Shown here piece by piece: positions 25,401-40,400 of a stretch of 64,000 nt of DNA. Origin of the DNA: Mycteria americana (lineage: Eukaryota > Chordata > Aves > Ciconiiformes > Ciconiidae). Location: the NCBI RefSeq assembly GCF_035582795.1, contig NC_134367.1:8509562-8573561 (forward strand), given 5' to 3'. How positions within the stretch are numbered: the stretch's first letter is position 1; each line of letters starts with the position of its first letter. The notes below the pieces were generated by a model. That model saw nothing but the letters and a program-made list of their open reading frames with translations. It searched no databases and was not told where the DNA came from. Position numbers and translations under genes: made by a program.

Positions 25401-28400
25401 GGAGGATCTAGCTGCACTGTGTTATAATGACAGATGAAGCCACTGCCACCATGCTTTTGCAGAACTCAGGGTGGTTCTGAACACCAGAATAAGGTTCAGG
25501 CCCAGTTCCAGCAATTCTGCAGAAGTGGAATGACAGAGGAGGATTTAATACTCATGCCACAGCAGTATGATCAGCTCTTGCTCCTTTGTGCACTTGTAGA
25601 TTATAAATGGCCAATCATCTGTATACAAATCAGGATAAAAGTTATATCTCTTCTCCATTGCCACCAAAGCCTTCCCTAGCTTGTGTCCCAGTTTACACTG
25701 CCTTCATTTTAGATGTAGAATATCTGGGACTCTGGGATTATGGCCAATGCATCTTTACCTGCCTATTCCTTTGCTCACTAGTAATCCACTCACTAAATTC
25801 CACAAAGTCAGTGTCCCTCCCTTGAATAACAATAGAAAGTGTTGCTCGTGCTGGCTGAACTGGAGCAATACAGCTTCTAGCTTCTGCCTCCCCTCACACC
25901 TTCCCTTCAGTCTGTACAAATAGAAAAATTAAGAGATATGGACTGACAGAAGATCTTTTCCTTTCTGGGTGGCATCAGCAAGTGGTTGGCTGCCAGCAAC
26001 CGAATGTGCGCTGTATCCTTACTGACTGAATGGATGCTGGAAGGATCTGGACCATAAGGGACCTTTCATCTTTCATCTTCTCCCTGTCTCTGCTGTTGCT
26101 CACAGTGCCTGCAGCTCCCAGATGTAAGCAGAAATGCTACTGCTATTGTTTCTCACCCTTGGGCCTTTCAGCAAGGACTGACAGATGCTGTAAAGGACAG
26201 CCTACTAACTGTGCCCAAATCCAGGCCAACAGGAAACTTCAGTGCTTCTTTGGCAAACAGACTTTTAAGCAGCCCTTCCAAGGAACTTACTAATTCACCA
26301 GGACTGCTGGTGAACACAGCACTGCTCTCTTACATGCTCTGTTCTTGCCCTCTGTCCTGATATTCACTTGATCAATAGCTCATGTGACTAAGAGTCTGTT
26401 GACAAAAATGTGAATATTATTTGCTTTTCAAAATAAAGCTAACTTCAACTGATATGTACAGATTCACGTTAAAATAACATATTTACTGAGTTGAACATAG
26501 CTCAAAAATCAAGCTTTAAAAAGACTGCTGGACTATGGGGAGTAAGGGTTTCTTACTGAGTGGCTTTAAGTTTTTCTACAGCTTCTCTCTATAGGAGGAT
26601 GTATTGCTTATTTTGTGAGAGCCACATTCAGCTGCAGGTCCTCATTTGAAAATTAGCTCTATCTAGCTCTCAGACAGGTCAGACCTCCTGCCTCTGAACA
26701 TCTTCTTACTCTGACCTAATGCCTTCCATCACAAAAGACTCCATAAGAACCAGTTCAGCCACTATCTGAGAACAGCCACCTATGCAAAGGAAAGGGGCAG
26801 TGGTTTAAAGCGGTACACACTATAGAGAAGAACAGAGAGAGGACAAAAAGGATTCTCTAAGCAACTGAAACCACAGGATACTGTAGATGGGTAACATATA
26901 ATGACCCAATCTGGGTCACTAGGACTAGTTCCTCACCTTTTATGGAAAAAAAAAAAAGCCACCTTTAAATGGTCAGGACTTTGGTTTTGCTTCTTGTTTC
27001 AAAGAACCATCTCCAGCCGCACAGGACCCCAGGCACCAAAAAAGGACTCTGGTTCCCTACTGATTTGTAGGGGAAGGCACCACCCCCTAGATCACCACCT
27101 CCAGTCACCAGCCAAAGGTTATTTGCATTTTAGCTGCCGCAGACTCTCCCACGCTGGGACTGGAATGAGGCCAACACACGGACTTAGAGAGTCTGAAGTT
27201 ACCTGAACTGCTGTCGAGATGAGAAGAAATGAAGCGGTAAGCTTCACATATGGACCATGCTTCATGGTGAGTCCAAGCCCCTTGCAAAAAGGAATTGCTC
27301 TGTCTGAACTTAAGGCATAAGGATCTAAGAGGAGCAGAATACATAAAATAACAATCTTTTTCAGAGATGAATGTGAAATAATTATTATTAAATCTAGGCA
27401 TATTTAAATATATCTTACCATCTTTTTCCTTTACTCCAAGAAAAAGAATGACAATTCCAAGAAGATACACACCTCCTATGACCCCTGCTGCAATCATATA
27501 AACTTTTGCCTTTGAAAAGAAAAAAGACATATTTGAAATTGTGACATGAGAATGACAAGTCATTATGAAAATTTCAGTCTTTTTCTGGTGAGTCATCTGC
27601 AAATTAAGAAATGCCTGTCTACATACAGCCAACTGTCTGTCTTTTACCTTTTCGAAAACTGTTCAATTCTGCAGTTCATTTATAAACAACATCTACTTTA
27701 GGATAAATCCAGGGCACATAAGTATATATTTCTTGCAAAAAAAAGAAGCTGTGAACAAAAGGGCTACTGTTGGCAACCTGAATGTTTTAAAAATTTGCTT
27801 ATGTTGAGACTAGCTATAGACATACACAGTCATCTATGAAAAACATGCAGCATCCATAGAGCGATCCTAATTTGTAGTAAATCCAGTGGATCTAGCTACA
27901 CAGACTGCAATCTGTATCTTCATGCTGGGTGGGAAAGGCCTCAGTACTGATGTAAACACACTTACTACAGTTACTGCATTTATACATAATGCTAATAAAA
28001 ACTTCCTTTAGGCTCTAATGAATTTTAGAAATCACACTTTCATGCCAATGTTTTGAGAATATGGTAGCTCACACGCTTGTTTTCCCAGTTACTTAGTGAA
28101 ATACTCAAGCAAATTCAGAAATCTTTGCTTCCTATTAGCCAGGGGAACAAAGCCTCCAAGGATACCTCCCACACCATCAGATCACATTTATTGTTTCTAA
28201 CTCTAATTACACTGACTCTGGAACAAAGCTTTAAAAAATTATTTTGCTTTAGTATTCTGTAATAATTTATTTTATACTGTGTTATCAAAGGTAAAATAAG
28301 TGCTGGTTATAGAGCTTTATGACACAATGATTATTTGATAGGAAAATTGCATTCCAAATTGTCAGCTATATGTTGCCAATGAAATTATTATAAATCTAGG

Positions 28401-31400
28401 AAGCAGTTGGTAAATAAGCATGCAATTACAAGAATGTACTCCCAAATATAAAGTCACTTAGTATAGATGCAAAGGCAGTCAGGTGAACCATGTAAGTATA
28501 GACAATCTTCAAGACAACAGCTTCTGTTAAGATATTTACATTTCAGAAGGGGACATGGTGGAATAAAGGAGTGCAGGACTATTCTTTATTTGGGATGAAG
28601 GTTTGTTTTTTTTATATCAGAGCTATAAATTAAGTCACAGAGTACTTTTATACTATTGGTTATGGCTTGAACAGACTACAGACTGCAGTATTGTAGATAC
28701 CTGAATTCACTTAAACGAGGTAATTTCAGCCTCAAAAGCAGCCTAGTCAGGAGAGAAGGGGCTGAAAAAAAGTATAGTAACAGGACTCCATTATCAATTT
28801 CATATTTTGTGTCTATGTATTTGTTAATTTGCTTGAAGCAATTGAATTAAATGCTTTCTTTCACAGGTCATCGTTAAGTGTAATTTGAGCTTAAACTATC
28901 AAAGATATTCATGGTAGGCCAAATTAGATTCTCCGACCTTAAACAAAACTTGTTAGCCCATCTACAAACTATATCAATATCCATGCTTGGTTTCCAGTAG
29001 GAAAGATCCACTCCAAAGCTTACAGTAACAACTTCAGGAGAGCTTAGAAATAACCATTTCTTCCACTTCCTTTCTTCAATAATGAGCAAGATAATATCAG
29101 TCATTCACTAGGTCTTCTTTTAAACTAGGTGTGCTCTTGAGCAGCTAAGAATTAGTCCTCATGACAAAAACAGCCAGGGTCATGCTCCCGAATGGCACTA
29201 AAAGAAACAGTCAAGATTCGGCCTCTTCTAAATATTTTTTTTTAGACTGATGGAGGTACTTCAGGTTCATAGACCCTAGTCCTGCCTCAACTTGTAACTC
29301 AATGTCCATCAGTCATATAACCAAAATTCAAGATCCGACATGTCCTGTTGATCGTGCAGTTAGGTGCATATTCTGTGGTGTGTAGTGTGAACAAAAGGCA
29401 AGTGCCCTGTCATGCGATGCAAGCAGCTCCCCTGCATGGCTCAGCAGCCATGCATGCTCCTATAATCCAACCAAATTGATGCCAGGTTATGTGAATGGCA
29501 AAAAATTCTGGTCCTCACAAAACAGGGTGGTGAGGTGGGTTGCCAGAGCAGTTCATTCAGGCTTTGGCCTCTGCGCAGGCCTGAGGGCTCTTTGGGAAAA
29601 AGGGCAGGAAAGAACAAGGAGTGAACAGAACCTTACCCATGGAAAACAGTTGGACACCATAATCCATGCTTAACCATGGGATACTACTTGTCTACAAAAC
29701 CTGAGAAGGTGACACACAAAACAGTGGAAGAAGGAAAAAAACCAAAGACCAAAACAAATAAACAGGAAATCCTCCCAAAAAATGAACACATGGCTGCTTG
29801 TACATAAGGAAGTGAAATGAAGAAGGTAATATCATTAATTAAATCAACCCATATAGTTGGAAAAAAAAAAGACAACTTTCCATTTGCAGTGCGACTTCTT
29901 CAGCTCCGAAAAATGTTTGTGCGTTTAAAAGCTCTTCCATTGTTTCCCGGTGTTAGTAGCTAGTTTAATGAAAGATATTACTTCTGCCTACAAACTCTGG
30001 CTACTTTAGGCTATGTATCTTTGCTATTTTTTCAAAATAAAAAACTATTTGACATTCAACTCATTGTGAAGGTTCTTTCTCCATCTCCCTCCTACCTCAA
30101 AAAGGACAGGAAAGCACATGTGATTAAACAGAAAAGAAATAAATCAAGATAATATATTTTTTTTCCTTGAAAGCCATTTAAGAGATTTGAAAGTGGAAGT
30201 TGGTGATTATGGCATAAAGCAGATTCAGATAGGGAATCTGCTGTGCAATGAAATTCAGCTTGCTCCACAACTTTTCAAGCTCCTCCTCCTGACAATTCAC
30301 AGAGCTGTAATAGCATAGTAGTTTTCTACATCAAGCCATTGTCCTAGAAGCTAAAAACAGGATAATGTTCTGTATCTTGTTAAAATATACACCAGAAGTT
30401 ACCTAACACGCAGCTTCAAAAACGCTTTAATCAGCTATAAAATGGCATGGCCAATTACAGAAGCAGCCCAGCTCTTCCCAGGCAGTTTCCCAGATCAGCT
30501 CTCTGAGAAGCCTTACAATGACCTGTGCCAAAAAACAAGGATCAGGTAGCACAGAGGCAGAGAATAGTGTCTGGGGGTGGGAGAGGCAAGGGTTGGTCCC
30601 CTTCCTGGACTACCAGTGCTGGTGCCAGCGTACGCAAATTCAAAGCACGCATAAAAACATGCTTTTACGTTGTGAATTTACTGCTGCTGAGGAGTAGTTA
30701 CAGGAGCTATTCAACTACAATAAGCAGAGCACAAATACGTACATCCTGATTTGCACCAAGCACCTGAGATTAGACTCAGGTCAAGGAATCTTCTTCATGG
30801 GGAATTTTATATATGAGTTAGTACATGCACTGACAGAGAAATAGATGAAAATATACAAAGAAAGACTGAATCTAGCAATTGGTAAAATGGAACCAGCAAA
30901 CCGCTGATTTCGCAAGTGACATTGAAAAAACACTACACAAGGTAATTGTTTGATTCAGGGCCTGTTTCAAGACCACTGGAAACAATGGAAGACTATCAAA
31001 TTGTGTTCACTGAGGTTTGGATCAGGTTTTAGGATTTCCTCCAAGATATAAAACCTTCTCTGTTTCTCAAAAAATAGTAAACTGAAGCATGAAGAGATGA
31101 AATTACTTGTGCAGGATTACAGGAAAAATCTGCTGTGGAAAATGAAATAAACAAGCATGGATCTCTAGGTTCATTCCACATTAACCACTGAGCCCTGCTC
31201 CCACTAATTGCCTGTTACCAACCATTTACTTTCAACAGTGCTTTGTACCTTCACAAGAATACAGGTTCCAAGTAATTACAGTTTCGTTCACGTAACAGCC
31301 ATTAATCCTTACAGGAGATCCCTAGTGATTACTTTGAAAAGCAGTGTTGCTGAACTGAAAGATCCTGCTATAGCCACCATTTTTTCATAGAATCATAGAA

Positions 31401-34400
31401 TTATTTGGGTTGGATGGGACCTTTAAAGGTCACCTAGTTCCAATCCCCCTGCCATGGGCAGGGATATCTTTCACTAGACCAGGTTGCTCAGAGCCCCTTC
31501 CAACCTGACCTTGAATGTTTCCAGGGATGGGGCATCCACAGCTTCTCTGGGCAACCTGTGCCAGTGCCTCACCACCCTTGCTGTAAAAAATTTCTTCCTT
31601 ATATCTAATCTAAATCTACCCTCTTTCAGTTTAAAACCATTGTCCCTTGTCCTGTCACTACAGGGCTTGGCAAAAAGTCTTTTTCCAGCTTTATAAGCCT
31701 TCTCTATATATTGAAAGGCCACAATAAGGTCTCCCCAAAGCCTTCTCTTCTCCAGGTTGAACAAACCCAGCTCTCTCAGCCTTTCGTCATAGGAGAGGTG
31801 TTCCATCCCTCTGATCATTTTTGTGGCCCTCCTCTGGACCTGCTCCAACAGGTCCACGTCTTTCTTATGCTGGGGACCCCAGAACTCAATGCAGTATTCC
31901 TGGTGGGGTAAGGTAAGCTTTTCTTATTAAGCTTCTATTTTAAGCTGTAAATCAGTCCCTAGTGAAAGCAAAAGATGGCCATATACCTTCTAGGTACTTT
32001 ACAGTTTGGCACCTTCAGCAAAGCTCTTCATTGTAATTCTGCTGTCACGCTGAGAAGTGGTTGCAAAGGCAAAAGATGGGAAGCCTTGTTTGCAACAAGG
32101 TCATTGTCTCAGCTCTCGCGTTACTGATTTCAAGGAAGTCATGTTCATGCTCATCCGCCTGGATTATGAGATATGGTATTATAGAAACACTCCCACCCCT
32201 CTCCCTGAGAGATTTTAGTGTGCTCCCATAGACACTTACTTGATGAGACAGGGGATCTGAGGGGTCTGGAAAGGTGGGAGCGTCATGCCAGGAGTTGGTT
32301 GTGTTTACTGAGGGATTCACTGTGCAGTGATGAGAGGCATGAGCACTGGCCACAATCTGCCCCTGAATTGCAGCTCCAATCAAGGTCCCAAGCACTTCCA
32401 TGGTCATTCCTAAAGAAGGAAGCACAAATGTGCACTGAGGATGAGAACTTGATTCTTCTGCTATCTGCAAGTTTGCTTATTTGTCTCACTGAAGAGAAAC
32501 CTCATCAAACCATTTTCTTTTACAGGGAACAAGCAGAAAAAGCAGTACCAGGTACAGCAGAACTGGAAGGTCAGTAATAGAAAAGTTTCAAGGAAAGAGA
32601 GTTTTGTCATCTATTTTCTGATTAGCTTTTAGAAGCCTCCATGGAAGAGCTTCTTTTATACAAGCTGCATCATGGATATGGCTGAGATTAAGAGCCACAA
32701 GAGGATAACATAGAAACCTTTCATCTCGAGGACCACAGTGGAACTACAGTTGAAATGCTGAATGCCATTTTTCCAAAGCAGGACTAGGAGCCATAACATC
32801 AGACTTTTCATCTCAAGCTTAACAGTAACTTGTGAAACATTTTTCAAGCCACTTACCTGATCAGACCTGTACGTTCTTCAACTGTAAAATAAAATGATAC
32901 TTACCTCAGGCTTATGTTGGAAATAATACAGCTGCAGAGCTCTTGGAAACAGCAGATGTTGCTCTTAACTGCCTAAGGCCACAGTCAGGCAGAGCTAGCT
33001 ACCTCAGCCTCAGAGAATTATTCAGGTCACTAACACTCCAAGTACCATCAGAACAAGGGATCATCGAAAAAAACAACCAAAGTCTCCATTTGGGAAAGCA
33101 AAGATCTAACCATGGCATGCAGTTCATGCTTAATGTACTCAAAATCAGTCAAGGTGGCTAGTTGTTACAGCTCTGTCGCAGGTGAGTGGTGAGTAATCTG
33201 GGTTCTAGACCTTTCTCACCCTGAGGAATTTCAAGCCTACCACTGCTGTTTCCATGCACTATGGCCATACCCAGCATCCCCATGGCAGGGAGATAAACTG
33301 AATTCCTGTCCTAGCTCCAGAGACTATTTACGCATTTTACATAAAGATACATAGGGTTGAATGCATGAACAGGTTAGGAACAGGGACCAAGACTTCCTGT
33401 TTATGAGGGAATGCTCTTCTTATTGACATAAAAATCAGGCTTTTTTCTACTTATTCTCTCTCAGTGGCTCCAGGGGTCCCATGTTTCTTTCTCAGAAGCA
33501 CCATGGAGGATTTTGAAGGGCCGCTTCCAGGGCAGGTTGTGTCCTGTTGTTTATGATACTCTCCCTGGAAAGTGACAGGCGTTTCAAAAGCTCCTAGGTT
33601 CAGGTTTATTCAAGGTCCCTGCTCTATAACAGCCTTCCTAGGTCATGTTGGACACATGCCTTTTTGTATATCCCTGTAAAGGAATAAAAGTACTTCTCCA
33701 CCTAATGGGAGAGCAATGCACACAGACTGTGAGGTGTTCAGACAGTGCAGTAATGAGGGCTGTACGTAGATATGGAAGATGAAGTAAGGAAAAGGAAAGA
33801 GAGGCTCCCTCGGAGATGTAGATCATTTAAACCATTGCTAATATGTTCCCAAACAGAGAACGCTTCTGAATGGAAAATTTGAGGCTTCACATAACATTAA
33901 TTTAAACCAATGTGAAGTTAAAAAAAAACAAAAAAACCCCAAACTTCACATCCAATCTTACTAGCAATGTTACAGTTCGGTCCACACACACAAAAATGCT
34001 GGCAGATGGTGGAAATCCTAACCTCAACCTGATCTGAAGTGGTTGGACACAAACTGGTCTCAGATGGCCCTTGCAGAGCTTCCAAACTGTTGACTACTGA
34101 GTGCAAAGGCAATGCACCCAAGTCACACCTTTCATTCAAAACACCACCTACACATTTATAACCTTTATCTAGGGCTCTGCATCTGCATTTTACCAAGCAC
34201 TTGCACGGAATAAAACTCAGAAGCATTATTATAGGCAACAGAAATACAACCATTATGAAACCTTATTTTCTAAGAAGTAGCAAGAGCTGAGAAGCAGGCA
34301 TATTTCTAAGTTCTTATATGCTCAGAATTTATAACGTATTACTTTCCACCTTAGCCAAGAAAGCTCATCTTTCAGAAAGCAGATCGTACCTTGAAGTAGG

Positions 34401-37400
34401 TTATATTTTGCCCAGAAAGTAAGTTGGATTTATGTTAAAGCAACTTTGGAATCCAGTATTTCTACCTTGCATTCATAGTAAGGAGCAGGACAAAATTTAT
34501 AATAAGCAGTTCTGGTTGTCTCCAGTAGAGGGTAATGTATCCTCTGATCCCAACCTTTTTTTAAAAGCACACTTCATATTACACAGCTGTTTTTCTTTAA
34601 ACAGTTGAAGAAATGCCTGAACAACTGACTGCATCCAAGAAAGTCTATCAACAATAAGAATTCTCTATGTAACCCAAAGAGAGGCAAGAGAAAAGTGTTT
34701 AAGTAAGGCCTTGTTATGAGAGAGAAAGAGAGAGATTCTCACATAATCATAACCATTACAAGAAAACTTGGCTCCAAACAAATATAAATTCAAAGTATAC
34801 AAAAATACTAACATTTGAAAAGTCAAAACTATGGGGCATTCCACCACCCTAACTTGGCTTAGGAGAGCAGCTATACACTCAAAAGTTAAACCCTTTCCCA
34901 AACAATAAAATGACACTATAAATGTATAACACCTCTCAGCCATGGAGTTCAACAGCTTTTATAGGCACAAATTTCACATGCCTTTGAAGCCTTGCATTGG
35001 ACTAGCAGATAGGAAAGCACATTTACTTGGATCACAGCCTCAGAAGACATAAAACCAGACAATAGAAAACACTAGGTATATGGATTTAGTTAGAATTTAG
35101 GCCAGATGACTCAGAATACAGTCAGTGCCAAAGAATATAACATAACTGGAATCTCCCACTGTTTAGTCCTGTCCTACGACTGCTAGCCCAGACTTTCTCT
35201 TGAGATAGTTGATGATAATGCAAATTACAACTGCTCCATGTGGCTGGAAAGGGATTGGGTTGCTCAGGGGATATTGTATCTAGAATTCCTGACATGATTT
35301 TTTAGCACTTGTGGCCATTGTGCCTATGTGGTCTAGTTTTCAACATACTCAAGCAAGCATGTTGCGGGTTAGAAGGACTAATGGAAAAGAAAAGGGCTCT
35401 TGCCAGGAAAAGAAAACAGATGCAACCAAAAAAATTAGAAGTTTTTCTAAAGCAACACTGAAGGACAAGTTAAGACACAGAAAAGTCTTTCATGTGACAT
35501 TTGAGCACTCTTTTCTCTTTACCTTGCTTAATGCTGGTGGCCGTAAGAGACAGGAGTTACATAACAAAGAAGGCGTGAGAACAGAGCTGAAGAGAGTAGG
35601 AAGGGAAGAAACTGTTCTTGCATTCAATTTATGATCTATACAGGAAATCTTGAAAAGATTTGCATTGCACTTTTTTGGTCTGATTGATTTGCTTCAAAAC
35701 AAAAACTTTGTCTGGTTTTTATTGTTGAAAAGCCAGAGATATGGTCTGGAAGCCCTCATTCTTTTAACTAATACAGTCAGAGTGCTAGTTATATTACAGC
35801 AAGATCCGTCCTTAAACTACCTGGTATATGTTAGAATTAAATAAACACAGATTAAAGAAAAAGAGAGATTTCGGTTGCTGTGAACATGCACACAAAATTA
35901 CTCTCCTTTTGGTGGGGTTAACTGTCTTGGTTCTATGAGTTCTAGAAAGTTTTTCAAAGGAAACAGCTTGGAGATTTGAATTTATAACATGAAACACATA
36001 AACCTAAGGAAATCCGAAGAGAAGAGAAGAGAAGAGAAGAGAAGAGAAGAGAAGAGAAGAGAAGAGAAGAGAAGAGAAGAGAAGAGAAGAGAAGAGAAGA
36101 GAAGAGAAGAGAAGAGAAGAGAAGAGAAGAGAAGAGAAGAGAAGAGAAGAGAAGAGAAGAGAAGAGAAGAGAAGAGAAGAGAAGAGAAGAGAAGAGAAGA
36201 GAAGAGAAGAGAAGAGAAGAGAAGAGAAGAGAAGAGAAGAGAAAAGAGAAGGACTCAAAATTACTTTCAGGCTTTCTTTAATTGAATGTTAAAGATCAGC
36301 ACTTTGGTTTTTTCCCCTACAAATCACTTTTAAATGAAATCATTATTCCCTGTCCTGGCTTGGGTAAGAGTGATTTTTATTGTTTTGTTTGTTGTTTTGT
36401 CCTATTTAGGTAGAAAAATGGAAGCATTTACAAGACAAAATATTTTTCATCAGATATTAAAAATATCATATAAATGTCCAGTTTAGGGACACAAACCATT
36501 AGGAACTTCCTATAGATAGAGAATGATTTTAAATAAAATTCAGCCCTAATCCACATGAGAAAGCCCAGATCACACTCACGGTATGCTGTTGCAGAATCTC
36601 TCTCCTTCTGGTCTGTGCTGAGAAACATGGTGAGGGCAGAATAAGGTACTTGGAATAACTACGCAAAGAAAGAACATCACTTAGGAAATGTCAGGGTAAA
36701 TGCTGTATTCCTTTGATATCCAGGAAAATGGTTTAATGTGAGCTTGGAATTCACTTATTTAGAACATTGTATTTTTTAGCACAAAGACCTGGCTTTTATT
36801 TCTGATTTGTAAAGCATATAAGAGGAAAAAAGTATCTTTCATAATACAAATAATAAATTACCATGAGACTTTACCTTAATGCTGTGCTCCTTCAGCTTCC
36901 TTGGGAAAAAATTCTTCATAGCTAGGGTATAAAGCATCTAGTTTTCTTTGCACTAGGAGACTATCATGTTCCTAGCTTGAGCTAAGTAACAGGAAGCAAA
37001 GCCATAATGAAGACAATACAATATTCCACTTTATTCAAGCCAGAAGACTGTATAAATCTCCAAAATATTTCAAATATCTGTCTCACTATGTAATTCCAGG
37101 AGATAATTGTGAAAACTACCTTGTCTTCAGCACCATTTTGCCACACACTCCTTAATTTAAGAATAGGATGAAACACCCAATTGCTATGTCCATGCACTGG
37201 CAAAAAGGTAGATGAGGAGCGTTGCTTGTTTGTTTTTACAGCACTGTATCTAGCATGCAGTTGTTACCTTGCTGTAAAATCTTGGTGGAAACAATGCACT
37301 GGTAATATTTATTGCAATGCTGGGTAAATGAGCCCCACTTTTACTGCAGGAGAGGCCTTATCTCCAGTAGTACTTCACTGAAAATAATTATTGAACATTA

Positions 37401-40400
37401 AAGGCTTCACCTTTTGGATGGTAATGTGAGTGGGACCCTGTCCTCAGTGTTGAACTAAAATAAAAATCACTTCTAAAATCTTGGAACAACACACAGGCCA
37501 AACTCTCAGAATATTGTGAGGTGGAAGTGGGACATGAACCTGCTTGAACAATCAAGTTCTCTGTGGTGTTTCCACCACCACAGAGATCTGTAGCCAGGCA
37601 AACTAAGTCTCGCAATCCGCGTCCTACTCTGTTCATACAAAATGCATTTCTGTTCACCTCCAGCAAACATGGCAAGTGTACCCACTTTCAAAGCTCTGCC
37701 ATGGAAAATCTGTGTTATTTCTTCAAAACAGAGAGGGAAGAAAATTATTTTAAACCATTATGAATGTCTTCTGGACCACCTTTCTCCAGAGGAAACAAAC
37801 GACCTAGGGAAACATTCCAACTTAACACCAGAATACAGAATTCCCAGGTCCAACAGATCTGTAAACAGGAGAAAAGCCAAAGCCAAACAAGAAATACAAA
37901 CATTTTAAATGTCTGGGAACCACTTTTACAAAACGTGATCCAGTGAAATCCAATCAGCCAGGATACACCCTGCCAAATTGCAATGCAGCTGTCTCACTTC
38001 CAGTCCTAACCTGCTATGTGATACTGCTTTGCAGGGAAGATACCTTATTTCACCTTGATATTGGCTACAAGGCAAAACGGGGTGATGCAACCCCTACATC
38101 TACAGTATGGAATGTGTCAGAGAAGTTCTTTGGGATCCACTGAAATGATGGTTTCTGCATAAATATTGCAACTTCTGGGCTGTATTAAAAAATTCATGTG
38201 CTCAAACTCTTCTGTCCAGGCATAAATATCATGATGACTACTATCAGTGCTATTTCAGCTCTGGTACCCTGACTTTTCATTGCCTTCTAGCTTGAGTCAA
38301 AACACCCAGGACTAGAGCCACAAACCTACTTGGTCTCCTAATCTGCTCCTGAAAATAGAAGTTATGAGAAGTTAGGTGTCTAACTGGAATTAGGAATCTG
38401 AATGTCTCTGTGGATCTATACAAGAATGAGTTGAGTATCTAGGGCAATGCCAATGAAAGTGACTGGAGGTAATCTGTCTGAAGATTTAGACTGGATATTA
38501 GGAAATTTTTCTTCACTGAAAGGGTTATCAAGCATTGGAACAGGCTGCCCAGGGAAGTGGTTGAGTCACCATCCCTGGAGGTATTTAAAGGACGTTTGGA
38601 TGAGGTGCTTAGGGACATGGTGTAGTGGTGGTCTTGGTAGTGTTAGGTTTATGGTTGGACTCAATGATCTTAAAGGTCTTTTCCAAACTGTACAATTCTG
38701 TGATTCTGTGATTCTGTGAATTAGCAGGTCATTTGCCAGAGAAAGCATCGGCAGAAACCATCAACCAGCAGAGAATTTGGTAAAGGGACATCTGCCTATC
38801 CCTTAAACTCACTAGAATTTGAAATCAAATGTAAAGTTTTGGTAAATCTCAGTTTACTAAATCTGAATGCATTAACATAGACAGAAAACAAGCAAGTTAC
38901 TGCTGAGAACATCATGACCTGTAATCTACTTACTGTGGTCAGTGCTTGGAAAAGGCAGTAGAAAGTCAGGTACCATGCAACTCTTCCCAATACAAAAGGA
39001 GGCATGTACCACATAAAAAAATAGGACACTACTGTGAAGGGTGTACATGCCAGCATCCTGCAAAGAAGATTAACACATGTCAACAATCTCAACATAATGA
39101 TAGCAAAGCATGATAGCAAAGCACATTAAATTTTCCTGCTAATAATCAGTATAATGCAATTTAATTTATGTGCAGTTTTTCTAACTACAATATTAAGTAT
39201 TAAAAGTTAGCGTGCATTAAATATACAGATTAATATAAAATGTATACAAGTACTTCCATAAAATGGAAAAAGCCCAGCAAATCTGAAGGAAAAGGACTAT
39301 ACTTAAGTTACTCTCCCACTCAGAACAGACACAATTTCCTTGCACATGCACTGTAACAGCATACCTATATTGCCCTTCCTTAGTACATCTCAGACTACAC
39401 ATTTATTAGAAAGAACCACTGAAAACTAAGCTCTATTGTCACATGTCTTCGCATACTTCAGCAATTTTTACGTGAACCTACTTGTTACCAAGGATTCCCT
39501 CTTCCAATGTTAATGCCTTCAGTTTTCCTCTCAACTTAGCCTCTTCATTGCTACTTCAAGCAAGTGCAAATACGTTGATACACTTAAAAATGCTGAAAAC
39601 AGCATAAAAGATAACGGACGGCCCACTGCAAAAGTTCCTACAGTCCGTATCTACTTGGGTATATGATAATTTGCTCCATTTAACTCAACAGCAAAACTCC
39701 TAATCACTTCAAACACAAAAGGATCATCTTCTCGTGAGGAAGGTGGCTTTAAAAAAAAGAACCACAGAAACTTAAATTGCAGACATTGCCGTTAACCAGC
39801 AATTAATTAAATTAGTCTAAACATTAGTTCAGACAAACACCACTTGTCAAACTCCACGATATGGAAGAAGTGGTCAGATGCTATTATTTCCTAAACATCT
39901 GAGCTGCAGCAGCATCAGGGCTCTCCTGTATTCTTGTAAAACAGACATTAAACAATGTAATTAGATGACCAAGATCCCAACAAAAAATATTCAAACACGT
40001 AAAAGAGAAAACAGATTAATCCCTTCACAACAGCACTACTGACATTTAGGGTCAGCTGATTATTTTGCAATCATGAACTGAAAACCTGGAATACAAAAGA
40101 GTAATGTGGGTAAATAGTTTAGTAAAACAATGGCTTTCCCACACTGCTCTTTGGGATGGACAGCATCACTGGGAGCTGAGCATTTACAAGGAAAATGCCA
40201 GGTTCTGGTATTCTCTGTCCCTTCAGTCCCCAGGCCACAGTTCATCCACAGCTGGTCAGCAATAGAAAACACAAATAAGGGTAAAATCCTAACACATGTC
40301 AGGGAATCTACCAAAAGTGTGAGCTCTTCCAGACTGGTGTCCAGACAGTCACCACAGAAAAATATTTTCATAGCAAATTTTTCATGCAACTTTTCAGCAA

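Noticed and set aside
36016-36240. CRISPR-like regular repeat
   Set aside because: There are no spacers. The unit is five bases and the surrounding DNA is a vertebrate intron.
36004-36285. Open frames of Glu-Glu-Lys-Arg-Arg repeats (+) and Leu-Leu-Phe-Ser-Ser repeats (-)
   Set aside because: They are translations of the GAAGA microsatellite, which cannot contain a stop in any frame. They have no exon context.
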